The notes beneath the pieces are model-generated. The model made no database searches. It saw only the letters and a list, made by a program, of their open reading frames with translations, and was not told where the DNA came from. Made by a program: the position numbers and the translations under genes. This document shows positions 10,545 to 20,320 of a DNA stretch of 64,000 nucleotides, piece after piece. Each line of letters begins with the position of its first letter. Within the stretch, counting starts at the first letter, position 1. The stretch is from Mesotaenium endlicherianum. Taxonomy: Eukaryota > Streptophyta > Zygnematophyceae > Zygnematales > Mesotaeniaceae. Where the stretch lies: the NCBI GenBank assembly GCA_009602735.1, contig WELA01005691.1, positions 246,280 to 310,279 on the forward strand, read 5' to 3'.

Positions 10545-11100
10545 ACTCGCTTGCCCCCCGAAGGGGGGCACCTTGGCCCTATGCGGGGTTATAGGGCGGG
10601 GGGGATGATAGACATTTCCCCCGACATCCTCCCCACAAGAAAGAAAATAGACATCATAGGATCGGGACCCCGAACAGAACAAAATATTTGCCCTTTGGGC
10701 TCCCCCCGACATTCCCCCGCCCTACCCTTCGGGGGGCCCTGCCCAAAGGGCATGTCGGGGGGTACTTGCATAGGGCAGAAGTGCGGGGGGCCCGGAGGTC
10801 CCGCAGGGCCCCCCCACCTCTGAAGAGCTATTGTGGGGGGGATGAATGTACATTTTTTGGGGGGAAAAATGTACATCCCGAAGGGGTCCGGGAAAATAGA
10901 GATTTTTTTGCGGGGGGCCCTCCAAAGGGCAAAAAATCTAGATTTCTTTGCCCACCCGGACCAGAGGGAGGGAGAGAAAAATCTCTATTTTTCCCGGAAG
11001 GTCCTTCGGAAAAATAGAGAGCAGAGAAAAATGTACATTCCCTTCGGGACAAAATAGACATTTTCTCGCCCTATGCGGTAAAAAAAGAAAAACCATCTAG
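10545..11100. repeat. GC-rich palindromic block of organelle-like character
   Basis: This stretch differs sharply from its surroundings. It is packed with short palindromes such as CCCCCCGAAGGGGGG (10,554-10,568), CCCTTTGGG, CCCTTCGGGG and an inverted pair ending ATGTCGGGGGG. These alternate with AT hairpins built on AAAATAGAGATTTTT-like and AAATGTACATTTTT-like units. Dispersed palindromes of this kind are typical of intergenic DNA in some green-algal mitochondrial or plastid genomes. Reading frames through it are GC artefacts rich in Pro/Gly. It may be organelle DNA captured during repair; the source is not identified. Confidence 0.6.
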
Positions 11101-11124
11101 ATAGTTTTTCCCTTTGAGGGGCAC

Positions 11125-11194
11125 AAGCTGTCTGCGTGACCAGCTAAGAGAAAAAGCAGTTAGAAGAAGAGATGGATGAAGAGGATTTACAACA
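11125..11194 (+). repeat. Copia 3' LTR fragment (last 70 bp)
   Basis: This matches the last part of the 5' LTR, through the gag ATG to the terminal CAACA, with a few substitutions. It is followed by TGCTG, the right target duplication. Most of the 3' LTR is missing. Confidence 0.85.
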
Positions 11195-12523
11195 TGCTGT
11201 TTCCCCCTCCATAAGAAAAGGTCTACCGTGGGCCAATTTTGGGCCCTGGCAATTCTAAATTGGTGGGAGAGGCTAGAATCTATCTGCTAGCCTCCCTCCA
11301 CCATGCGGTCTTGCCGACAGGGTTGACAAGTCCCATGTTTCTACTTGTTACCCATTTTGATCTCTTCTTTGATAGAAAAAGGTCCGCCTCAGGCCCGTGT
11401 TGGCCTTGGCATGAGATTCTTCGGAACATTTTTGCTAGCAAACAAAAACGGGATTTTGGATACAATGAATCCCAAGGTAGGAGGATTGGGTCATACTAAA
11501 AGCAGTCAAGTCCGCCCTAGTGGATTTTGTGACCAAAAGTGAATGTTCATGTCGGTCATTCTTCCACGTGAAGTCAATTTTATCGACTGTATGTGAACTT
11601 CGGTCTTGTAGTACACAAAACGGTTCTTATCAAGTACATGACTAGGCACGGAAGTTTGGATCTCACAAAAATCTGAGGACTTCCTCTAGTTGACTTCCGT
11701 GGCCGACGACGAGTGTTTTACTGTCACGCGCACATGTTAAGTCGATGATAGCCACCGTGCGGTGCTTTTTGTCGTGTTGCCGTCAGAGGGGTCAAAGGGG
11801 GAAAACATAATTCTTCGCCTATTTCATCCATGTAGTGTTCTTTGATGCGACGCGCATGTTCCGACATCGTTGAGGAACTCTATGCCCGAACGTCTTTTCC
11901 AGACATTGTCGCAATTTTGATCAGTCTAAGGGAAATGACCATCGCGCGCATTTTCTGGACTCGATCGCATTGTCGTCAATATTTGGTCGTATTTGACCAA
12001 AACTGACATAGTATTTTGACTTTGTGCTTTGTTTACTCTAGTCCTTCAAAGTTTGTTTGTTGAGTCGTTTTCTTCTTCATGCATATTTTGGCGTGATGCT
12101 TGGGTATCTGTTTTATCTCGTCAATTTGTGACCGAACTTTTTGACATAGATTTAAGCTTGAAAGCGAGAAGAAAACCACCCCGCTTATCATAACGCTCAA
12201 TCAACTCTGGTCAAGGTTGGCGTCGCATTTTACTTGATAAGTGCCAATTAATTTCTTGTTTGAGAATCGCTATATCTTGCATACTTTTGCGATTTTGTTT
12301 TTCGCATTGTCCATGGCTCCAATTGTTTTGGACTTGTCTAAGCACTTCAAGAGTGTTTGCTAGCATCCTCTGGTGTTCAATCTTGTAGTGTTGGCATATA
12401 GTTGTGTCGCCCCCACATGTGACATTGAATGTGCTCAAATAGTGTGCACAATGGATCACCTAATGTGTGCGCGTTTTGCATTGTCATATGCAATGCATAC
12501 ATATGGAAAGCTTAGCCTCGCAA
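11195..12523. other. Intergenic stretch, nothing recognised
   Basis: No domain-like reading frame, LTR or inverted terminal repeat was found in these 1.3 kb. A frame at 11,239-11,499 shows no family resemblance and is not called as a gene. Confidence 0.5.
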
Positions 12524-12896
12524 TGTAGAAACTAGGCCGTACTTGCTCTCTTTGTGTGGCACGTGTGTTCGTATAATGAAAGTTAATCCGTGTGTGCTTG
12601 GTGGGTCGAGATCAGTCATTGTTCAGTGTGTATCGCTACGTAGCGTGAGAGTCAGTAGGATTGTCAAGAAGTTTGAGGTAGGTGTGTTGCCGCTAGAGTG
12701 AATATAGAGAGGTTGACCTGTTGTGTAATGAACTCTTGAGGGTGGGAGCAAAGAGTTGAGCCTTGAGAAAGAGAGTGCTCCTCTTAGAGTTGTGTATGTG
12801 ATGCTATATTGTGAAGGAGTTGAGAGTAGCAGCAATGTGACGTGGTTGCCTTGCCAAGAGTCAAAAGAGTACAATGGCTGCTGATGATTTTCAACA
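12524..12896 (+). repeat. Copia 5' LTR (373 bp), second subfamily
   Basis: It begins TGTAGAAACTAGG after CGCAA and ends CAACA, followed directly by a TGGTATTGGAAC primer site. It aligns with the LTR at 1,297 (TGTAGAAAATAAG start; shared GAGAGTGCTCCTCTT block). The final codons again encode a gag start (ATG at 12,874; MAADDFQH). Confidence 0.85.
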
Positions 12897-13215
12897 TGGT
12901 ATTGGAACATGATCAAATTCTGGGCTCGCGCACTTTAATGGGAAAAAAATCGAGAATCTGTTGTGGTCAAGAAGAGCGTGTGCACAACTTGCTGGCCATG
13001 ATTCAAGGAAATTTTGCTCAAACATGAAGCTATCTGTATTCAGATACAAATTTTCGCTGCAAATGCGAAGGCAAAAAGCAAAGATTTGTATGTGAAGAGA
13101 GACGCAACAAGGCTTGCATGGAAGGAGAGAGATGCGCATGCATTTGACTTGCTCACCAAGAGTCTCCGTAGAGAAGCCTACATGAGAGTTCTTTTTTTAG
13201 AGACCAGTACAGCAA
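12874..13215 (+). pseudogene. Copia gag N-terminal fragment, badly decayed
   Basis: From the ATG in the LTR, the translation follows the gag of the element at 8,326: a DDFQHGIGT start, then, after stops and frameshifts, LAWKERDAHAFDLLTKSL matching KWKRKEAHAFSLLIKSL. It stops at about 13,215, where the antisense PHD-gypsy sequence begins. No protease, integrase or RT remains. Confidence 0.8.
12897..12911 (+). other. Primer binding site (initiator Met-tRNA type)
   Basis: TGGTATTGGAAC directly abuts the LTR. It resembles the canonical TGGTATCAGAGC site complementary to the 3' end of initiator Met-tRNA. Confidence 0.75.
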
Positions 13216-13704
13216 AATGGGAGGCACCACCTTTAGGGATCTTAGACAAAGAGGGGGACAAGCAAGTTAAGTGCCACCCAGCATTACAACAGCATAGAAG
13301 CGGGGCGTCAAATAGACCCACACCCTTGACAGGGGTGGTTAGCTGGGACGGTGGCTTCCAGCGGGTCAAACTTATGAATGTGAGGCACGTGAGAAGGTGC
13401 GCAGTCCTTCAGGGGCTCACAAATGGTATGACCATCAGAGCCCTCAAGAGTAAGAATTCCAAAAAAAATTGACGGTACGCACTCGCAAGGTGACAGAGCC
13501 ATAATTGCCATCTAGGGTATTCCGCATCTCATGCTGCAAGTAGACAATATCCGCGACCTCAAACTTGACCATACAAGACTTGTACACCCCACTACGCACA
13601 GAGGCGTAGCGGAGCATATCTCGGTGCGCAGTGTGCAAGTTACCTATGGCAATATGCATGTGCTTAAGGAACAAAGAGGCTCCTTTGCTGAGGTGAGTTA
13701 GCAT
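13190..13704 (-). pseudogene. Gypsy post-integrase region with PHD-like zinc finger
   Basis: The minus strand gives a stretch with LHTAHRDMLRYASVRSG and DIVYLQHEM, the usual region after gypsy integrase. It is followed, with frameshifts, by PCQGCGS and then LLCCCNAGWHLTCLSPSLSK with IPKGG. This spacing (Cys pair, Cys pair, GWH, CL, PSL, IPxG) is that of a PHD finger, a reader of histone H3 tails. In chromoviruses a chromodomain sits in this place and helps direct insertion. Targeting by PHD is inference. Confidence 0.65.
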
Positions 13705-13829
13705 GACGTCATGAAATAGGCACAGTAACGACGATGAATGGCTGAAGGAAGAAGAGGCTCACGACCATACGGTAGAGAGGACAAAGAATAAGCACGCAAA
13801 GACGCCCGCTTGCTGAAAATATAGCCCAT

Positions 13830-14160
13830 GGCAAGCCATGGGTTGTAAACATCCCACTCAGACACATCACACGTGAAGGCATACTTGCGCTAACTGCGCT
13901 TGACGGTCTGAACTAAGCGCTCCGCAAGCCCATTTGCCTAAGGGTGGTCAGGAGACATACTGCGATAAATAATGATAGATTTATCAAGCCACTTAGCAAG
14001 ATCCCATTGAACCTCCGACCCTTGATCAGTGAGAACCTCAGCACACGCCCCGTAGCAACATAAGACACGCGCGAGCGATGTAAGCACTGGACTCTTGAAG
14101 AATACTGACCAACTTGATCCACTTAGTAAGGTGCTGAATCTTGACAAGTACGTAACGCAT
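13830..14160 (-). pseudogene. Gypsy integrase core fragment
   Basis: The minus strand carries VLTDQGSEVQWDLAKWL (catalytic Asp), then SMSPDHP followed by a stop and ANGLAERLVQT, the region of the catalytic Glu. WDVYNPWLAMGY comes further on. In-frame stops occur between these blocks. The domain inserts cDNA into the genome; this copy is dead. Confidence 0.8.
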
Positions 14161-14349
14161 ACCGCACATAGAGGGAGGTAAGGGTCCAGCTAGATCTAAG
14201 GATTATTGCAATGGAAGAGGGTTAAGAACACACAAGAGTGCATTCAAGGTGTTTGTAACGTGGTCACAATACGTGCATGAACGAACACATTTGCTGACTT
14301 GGGTGACCAAACCCTCCCACCAGAATTCGATTTGCAAAAGGGAACTCGT

Positions 14350-14600
14350 TTGTTTATTCCTAAGGACAAAAATGTACTACGGCCCAAACAGCAGCCAAGT
14401 ACTCCCCTTCATATGAATCATAATCCCGTTTGGCGGAGTTGCTACTACGGCTATCATAAGCAACAACATACTCATGACCCTCCTCATCCTCTTGAGCAAG
14501 CACGGTCCCGAACCCCAAGTGACTCCAGTTTTGTGTCGAGGGAAAAAGGCTTATTGTAGTTTGGTCTGCGTTGGATAGAAGCAAAAGAGAGAAGATCATT
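14350..14600 (-). pseudogene. Gypsy RNase H fragment
   Basis: The minus-strand frame reads GFGTVLAQEDEEGHEYVVAY, then SRSSNSAKRDYDSYEGEYLA and AVVWAVVHF-like residues. This is the classical Ty3/gypsy RNase H pattern with its Glu and Tyr landmarks. It follows RT directly in the element order. Confidence 0.82.
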
Positions 14601-14639
14601 TAATTTGTCATAGGCTACATGGCGTTCCTTAGTCCATTC

Positions 14640-15950
14640 CCAAGGTACATCCTTTCTAAGAGTTTGTTCAAGAAAGCCGCAATTGAACTAAAATCAGGAT
14701 AAAAACGACAGTAATATTCAGTATAATCTGTGAAGGCTCGTAACCTAGACACATCAGTTGAGATTGTCAGTTGTTGAGTAGTATCGACATTACCTTGTTG
14801 CGGTGTTAACCCCTCAGGATTGTTCTGAATAGGCACTCCTGACTCTATTTGCTTTAGGTCGGTTTGGTGTGCCTGCATGTGTGTGAGATGATGCATTGAG
14901 TCAACCTGCGAATAATCAAAGTGGGTGGACTCTCGATATGATAACTACAGGGTTCCGTCGACGTGGTAACATGTGTAGGCTTGTTAGTGATAGAGTGTGA
15001 TCAGTATTGTCGATGTGATAGTGTTAGGTGAGCAATCGCAAAGTGAATATAGGCGATGTAGGAGACATTGTGTGGTGAACTCTTGAGTGTAAGAAAGAAG
15101 AAAAGTCTCCGAGGAAAGACTGTGTGCAAGATCTATGCTAAGTGCTTGATTTGCTACAGGTCTGTGTGGCCTTGTCTGTGTGACTAAAGGAAGCTGTCTG
15201 TGTGACCAGCTAAGTTTGTGTGACTTGAAGAGAGAAGAAGCTGTATGCGTGACCAGTTGCGAGAAAGTGCGGTAAGAAGAGGAGATGGATGAAGAGGATT
15301 TACAACAAGGAGCAATGTGGTGTCCAAAGTCTTGACCAGTTAGGGTAGCAACCTTACATTTCCTCGTATGATACTCTAAGCCAGCAGCGTCCAAGTATTG
15401 TAAAACTTGTTTAACGTCTTCTAAGACGTCCTCTACACTTGGGCTGAAAATGAGCACATCATTGATGTAATAATGAGCGAAAGGTAGTCCACTAAGCACT
15501 CGATCCATAATACGCTAGAAAAGGGCAATGGCATTCTTTCATTTAAAAGGCATTACCTTCCACGGGTACAAACGACGATTTCCCCAAGGTGCAACCTTAT
15601 GATTATCCTTAAAATTTATTAGTATAAAGGAAAACACGTGACGCAGGTCAAATACACTAAAAACACTAGCATTCTTGAGGACGCCAAAATATCCTTGGGT
15701 GTAGGCATGAGGTAACGATTAAGCTTAGTAACAGCATTGAGTCCCCAATTATCCTCACTCTTGTGTTTCTCGCTGTAATTCCCATTGAGTCCTTTCCGAT
15801 AAGCACGACTTTGAGTGCGACAAACTTTGACACGGACTCAATCATGCAAGCCCAATTTTGCCCGGTAACCTTTTCTCGTACGATGTTTTAATCATCTTTA
15901 GCTTGTCAATAGTTTCGAAGAAATACTAACTACAGTGGTGGTGAGATGAA
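14640..15950 (-). pseudogene. Gypsy reverse transcriptase, split by a solo LTR
   Basis: The upstream half (15,950-15,308) shows LNRYLMPTPKDIL, GNRRLYPWKVMPFK, RIMDRVLSGLPFAHYYIND and KVATLTGQDFGHHIA. The downstream half (14,820-14,640) continues with NNPEGLTPQQGN and VSRLRAFTDYTEYYCRF. The catalytic YIDD box is YIND (AAT at 15,461-15,463), a G-to-A change that abolishes activity. The 487-base copia solo LTR lies between the halves. Confidence 0.85.
14821..15307 (+). mobile_element. Solo copia LTR (487 bp) inside gypsy RT
   Basis: It begins TGTTCTGAATAGG and ends CAACA, aligning over its whole length with the LTR at 7,872-8,348. Flanks are AGGAT on the left and AGGAG on the right, a five-base duplication with one mismatch. 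The gypsy RT frame resumes on both sides. A solo LTR arises by recombination between the two LTRs of a full element. It still carries the ATG and gag start codons at its right end. Confidence 0.9.
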
Positions 15951-16630
15951 TGGGGAACTGTGATATAGTACAAATCCCTATGTCTATGATCAACTGTACG
16001 AAACATGCTTTGTTATGATCCTAGTTATGCAATTTGTATACGCCGCAGACGTGTGAGCAAACATCCAGCTCGTACTAAATGTTAGATTCAGCACGTTGGA
16101 ATTCGCCGAAATACGTGAGTGTCGATAGTTTAAATTGTTTACCGGTTTACAAGCGTGGGGAAGCGTTTACAACCGACACCCTTAGCGCCGCTTCAAAAAC
16201 TTGCACCTAATTTTGCTTTGTTATGTTGAATATATGCAGCTTACTACTTTAGATGATATATACTACTTTGATGAAGCTTAGATGAGCTTGAATTAAGTAG
16301 TAGTACTTTGGTCGATAGGTAGTACCTTGTCGATGTACAAGTGTGCGAGTCGACTGGATTTAAGTCAACCCAATTCACTCATGTGTTAATTTGTGTGGTG
16401 TTGACTTAGATGTCAATGTTTTGAGAGATAGTTACCTCAAGTAGTTAAGGTCTAAGTAAAGCGTGAGTTAGTAGGTAGCCGCCAAGCAAGCTTCATACTC
16501 GCACCATTGTAGTGAATGTTATGCCCTTTCTGCAATTGTGTTGATGCCCTTCACTGCATGCCTGATAGTGGGTTCCGAGGTTCATGTCTTTTAAGCGCCT
16601 CCACAGCTCCAATGTAGGACAACAAACGCT
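15951..16630. other. AT-rich intergenic DNA with a copia LTR scrap
   Basis: No coding potential was seen. Around 16,440-16,488 a GAGTTAGTAGGTAGCCGCCAAG stretch matches the middle of the nearby copia LTRs (GGTGAGTAGCCGCCAAG at about 8,070). It marks a truncated LTR fragment whose left limit is unclear. Confidence 0.5.
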
Positions 16631-16920
16631 CAGCCACTAGGCATAGACGAGTGCAGGTAGAAGCCAGCATACATTTCCGTAGTGATTGAGGCGGCCCACT
16701 TGTCATTTGTCTCTAAACGATTCAACCAAGTGATAAGGGCTGACGTGCCTCTCATCTATTCTTCAACAGAGGGAAACATGCGCATTTTAGATTTCAAATC
16801 CACTGCTGTAGCTTGTACCACACAACAATATCTACTTGGCCTCCACAGTTTTGCATCTGCCATGCACTTTTTGGGCACCGAGCGCCTGCGTCCAGCCCGA
16901 GGTCCTTCTTTGTAGGGCAG
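16630..16920. other. Unrecognised open stretch, strand uncertain
   Basis: The plus strand is open for 77 residues (16,682-16,915). The minus strand is open over nearly the whole block except one TAG, giving an Arg/Lys-rich start (KEGPRAGRRRSVPKK) and a TSALITWLNRLETNDKW segment. The minus reading lies directly after the methyltransferase remnant and in the same direction, so it may be its tail or part of a neighbouring gypsy element. I do not recognise the family. Confidence 0.3.
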
Positions 16921-16958
16921 TATTTATGTTTGTACATGTCGCAAACGCGATCTGCCAA

Positions 16959-18359
16959 CTAGGTAGAGAGACCTAATGGTATAGCAATTCCCAAGGCTTG
17001 GAATTGACGACGTGCATTATCCATTTGAGCAGTCCAACCTTTGGGAAAGCCTTGTAGTTCTTCCACGTCGAGCACGAGCAACACTCGTAGGCACAAGCTA
17101 CGACCATCTTCTCTTGCAACTAAGAGGGAGCTGCTATTTGTAGCTGTGATTGTCAGAGTCAAGCCATAGGACTTGAAAGGGGCATTCTCATTGAGGCCAG
17201 TACACCCTCGTAAGCGCCTCAGCTCTCGAACTTGTGAAACGCACACTCACATGACCAAACTCGGGATCAACGCTCAGTTTTCGTGAACAACACGTCACGT
17301 GTATCTCCCATAAAGATGGCCACTAAGAGCAACCTCTCCGTCAAATGCGGCTTTTCAAAGGAGATGCATTGCACACAATGATATGTCTAGTTGTACCGTA
17401 GAGCATGAAGTGCTGCTGTGACCATATTGATATACGGAACCCCTTGGATGGTGTGTGAGCTCAAAAGTCCTGGGACATTCTCCAGGATCACTATTGGGAC
17501 TCACTCAGACTCGTGAAGTCTCCACAGGTGGGAAACTAGTCCAGTTCGTGACATTTATGAGTTGTTGCTCATGGCAAGGTTACGCCGTACGTTCATACGC
17601 TTAATACGCTAGATACGCTAGTTCGCTATATTCGTTACAGCAAAAATTGCTTGATACGCTTAGTACGCATCACAATTTACGCCTTATTTTACGGCATGTG
17701 TACAAAATTACCCAATCGACGTTTTTCAGAAACTTGAAGGCATATGACACTTATTAGGACGGTACACCATGCTTTGAATACAATCTCTTGACCTCCCCCC
17801 TCCAAACAAAAAAGTTTCATTTTTACACTTCAATTTTATTCAAGTACGCTTAATACGCTATACGCTATCTATACGCTAAATACGCCTAATTTTTTGGGCT
17901 GATACGCGTATGGCGTAACCTTGGCTCATGGTAAGCAAGCGAGTAGGTGTTTCTTGACAAGGAAAACCTATTAGGACTAAGTTTGTGTCAGGTGGAAATT
18001 TGTTGAGAGCAGCGATATCTTCCACCAAGCGTACACCCGGATATTTTGCCGCAAGAATCTTGCGACAACCGGGGTCTAATTCAACCATGAGAAAAAGGTC
18101 ATGCCCTTGTGCCACAAAGGGTGATTCGAAGGCTCCTAATCCAATAAACAAGTTGTAGATCCTCATGTTGAAAGTGAAGCAAACCACATGCATACAATGA
18201 AGACAAATGATAACATACGTGACACATATTGGCAGAAGTAGGTGTTGTAACACAGACATGAACACCAAATCCTAAGCCCACAACTAAAATGTGCAGTGGC
18301 TCCAAGTCCTTAATCGCACCTGGTGCCTCAAACAGAGCAAGTGTCTCAGCTGACTTCAC
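16959..18359 (-). pseudogene. Cytosine-C5 DNA methyltransferase-like pseudogene (locus A)
   Basis: The minus strand shows the ordered C5-methyltransferase motifs. Motif I is LHIL followed, probably across an intron, by NLFIGLGAFES (about 18,150; S-adenosylmethionine binding). MVELDPGCRKIL is motif II. LVLIGFPCQE (about 17,970) is motif IV with the catalytic Cys. PIVILENVPGLL (about 17,480) is motif VI. PHLTERLLLVAIFMGDTRDVL (about 17,310) lies near motif VIII. EELQGFPKGWT and RRQFQALGIAIP (about 17,000) are motifs IX and X, with LGN changed to LGI. Stops at about 17,555, 17,510 and 17,400, a frameshift near 17,230 and a MITE at 17,575-17,923 inactivate it. Whether it was a host gene or retrotransposon cargo is open. 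Confidence 0.85.
17575..17923. mobile_element. hAT-type MITE (349 bp)
   Basis: The ends are CAAGGTTACGCC and its inverted complement GGCGTAACCTTG. They are flanked by a perfect eight-base duplication GCTCATGG (17,567-17,574 and 17,924-17,931). Eight-base duplications with CA-starting inverted ends are the hallmark of hAT transposons. The interior is rich in TACGCT/AATACGC subterminal repeats and has no coding capacity, so it depended on a hAT transposase elsewhere. It sits inside the methyltransferase remnant between motifs IV and VI. Confidence 0.92.
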
Positions 18360-18978
18360 CGTTCACAATCATCATTCACACCTTACAAACCACTTCCTGT
18401 CAAAAGTCTACTAGTCTTACATGACATTTATTGTAACTTTCACTGTACAAGGTGCTTGGTGAAAGGTGCAGTAGAGCTAGCTTCAATGGAGACCACATAT
18501 CTCACTTCAAGTGCTCAAAGGTCTTATCACACGCATCTATCTTCAGTCTCGAGTGCATTCTGCCCCAAGTTACAACTAGTTGCTCTTGTTATTGAGTGGT
18601 GCTTACTAAGGTCGGGACCCTAGGCCGACACTTCTTCAAACTTGAACATTGGCCATACCCATCAACAATCTTACCAGGATCGTCAGCAAGGCACCAACTT
18701 CAAATGAATAACCGCAGATGAGGCACGGGAGAAAGGAAGCACTGGATAACCAAGAGCAAGGCAGTTGCACAATGATCAGAGTGGATAAAACTGGACAAAG
18801 GTGTAGTAAGCAAGTGGCGGCATATGACGGGTGTAACCACAGAAGCTGGCATGAAATAAGCACATGGAAGAGAGCAAGCTAACAATATGCATGCACACGC
18901 GTCCAGCAGCTGAGTAGCATACCTTGTGCACCTTTAGGTGCTGTTCCACACATGAGTAACTCGCGAGTGGTGTTCACA

Positions 18979-19185
18979 TTATTGCATTGCCATATCTTCT
19001 TCGTTGATGCCTTCATTCAAATCGTCGACCCAAGCTGCCTCGAATTCCGCGTTCAGCAAACCCGCTACATCAAGTAGGTCCTTGTGCACCTTTTCTAAGA
19101 CCATGTTGCGAGGTCTGCTGGGTGCGGTCACCCGTTCCCAATAGGTTTGCATGAAGGAATGGTGTAGATTGAACGTGTCCCTCAA
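18979..19185 (-). CDS. Possible upstream exon of locus A or an unrelated ORF
   Basis: This 68-residue minus-strand frame (TYWERVTAPSRPRNMVLEKVHKDL..., acidic C-terminus ending DDLNEGINEEDMAMQ) lies 0.6 kb upstream of the methyltransferase remnant on the same strand. A second frame overlaps its start (to 19,273). I do not recognise the domain. It may be an N-terminal exon, or may end a separate small gene at its own TAA. Confidence 0.3.
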   Translation of the reverse strand: MRDTFNLHHSFMQTYWERVTAPSRPRNMVLEKVHKDLLDVAGLLNAEFEAAWVDDLNEGINEEDMAMQ

Positions 19186-19628
19186 ATCCTACTTCATTGC
19201 CCTTTTTTTGCAAAAACTCCTTTTTCATCTGCGAGCGGCTAAGCTGTTGCGCCAGGTCAAGCCAGATGCGCACACGGGTTCCTTACTGCGTGGCCACCAT
19301 TCAGGCCTAGATGCTTAAGGATCGATGTTACCACCCAACTTGTGGAATTTTGGCATACCCAAGAGCACTCCAACGACTCTCGTCAGCATTGCACCAACAT
19401 GGAAATAATGTCTACAGGCGAAACAAAGCACAACACACGTGCAAAATACACACGCGCATGGCTGCTACAAAAACTTGTAAGGCAGATAAAATGCTTTCGG
19501 TGTAGTGGACGAAAGGCCAGTAGCAGCTCATCATCAACGTAGGTGGGCAACCAAGCGCAACAGGAGAGTAACTGCAAGCTGTGGTAGAACAAGCATTGCT
19601 TTCACACACCTAGCAAGAGAGTAACCTA

Positions 19629-19882
19629 CCGCTGACACCGTTGGCCCACACTTGTAGCAGCCGCTTATAGTAGGCTGTGTACATACGAGCCCTAAGTGAT
19701 TTCTTTAGGCGTGAAATTGCTTCGATTGTCCAAGCACCATCCACTTCAGCCAGGAGCAAAGTCAAAGCCCTCTCCGTGTCCTCCACCACCCTCTTTGCCA
19801 CCTTGTGCTTGGGATGGCTTGGTTGTTCTTTGATCTCGGTTGGACACGACAGTTTTCTAGGCTCGAAAAACTTCCGCCCCAT
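19629..19882 (-). CDS. Possible first exon upstream of locus A
   Basis: The frame opens with ATG at 19,882 (MGRKFFEPRKLSC...) and contains a basic amphipathic stretch, ISRLKKSLRARMYTAYYKRLL. Just after WANGVSG the sequence offers a good splice donor (G|GTAGGT at about 19,629). This suggests an exon of a gene read leftward, plausibly the 5' end of the methyltransferase locus. The domain is not recognised and the link is inference. Confidence 0.35.
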
Positions 19883-19889
19883 TAACTTT

Positions 19890-20320
19890 CAGTACTGTTA
19901 ATCATGATGCTTGTTATTTGCTTTGAAAGAATCGCAAATAAGTTTGGGACATTTCCACCCCGTGAATTTGTGGACATATTGGACATATTTAGAGATGATT
20001 TTGCGAGGAGGGGTACGAGCGGCCTGGAAACGCAAGGAAATGTAAGTGTTAATATAAGCAGCATAAGAAGGGAAGAAAGAATGTTTTTACTTCACTTTTG
20101 CCTTAGGGGTAGGTTGGGGGCAGATTGGGGGCAGATTTCTGGGTTGGGGGCAGATTTGAGGATATTTGTAATTTGTTTACACAACAAGTTCTTACACTTA
20201 CCTGAGCAGTAGTAGTCCAGTATTAGTACTACATTACTCATTATTCACCTCCAATTCTTTTCTTTTGGGGTGGGGCTAGGACTTTCAGAACCAGGCCAAA
20301 AAGACCGCTCTTTATAACAT
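19890..20320. other. Intergenic stretch with short GGGGGCAGAT repeats
   Basis: No convincing gene. A triple repeat of TTGGGGGCAGAT occurs at about 20,113-20,157. A TATA-like CTTTATAAC lies just before the ATG at 20,321 that may open the unclassified plus-strand reading. Confidence 0.4.

Larger units (their letters stand above)
7872..11194 (+). mobile_element. Ty1/copia element with deleted RT region
   Basis: The 5' LTR (7872-8348), primer binding site, gag, protease and integrase are present in order. RT and RNase H are absent. In their place lies a GC-rich palindromic block (about 10,545-11,100), then the last 70 bases of a 3' LTR (11,125-11,194). Flanking bases are TGCTC on the left and TGCTG on the right, a five-base target duplication with one mismatch. 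Both outer ends therefore belong to one insertion, and the change happened inside it. Confidence 0.88.
13190..15950 (-). mobile_element. Ty3/gypsy pol remnant with PHD-like finger
   Basis: Reading leftward, the order is RT (about 15,950-14,640), RNase H (about 14,600-14,350), integrase (about 14,160-13,830), a post-integrase region (about 13,700-13,440) and a PHD-like finger (about 13,400-13,190). A solo copia LTR (14,821-15,307) interrupts RT. No gag, protease or LTR of its own was recognised. It shares architecture with the element at 57.3-60.5 kb. Confidence 0.85.

Noticed and set aside
10539-11061. Several overlapping frames of 60 to 109 residues
   Set aside because: They are Pro/Gly-rich products of the GC palindromes, in all frames and both strands.
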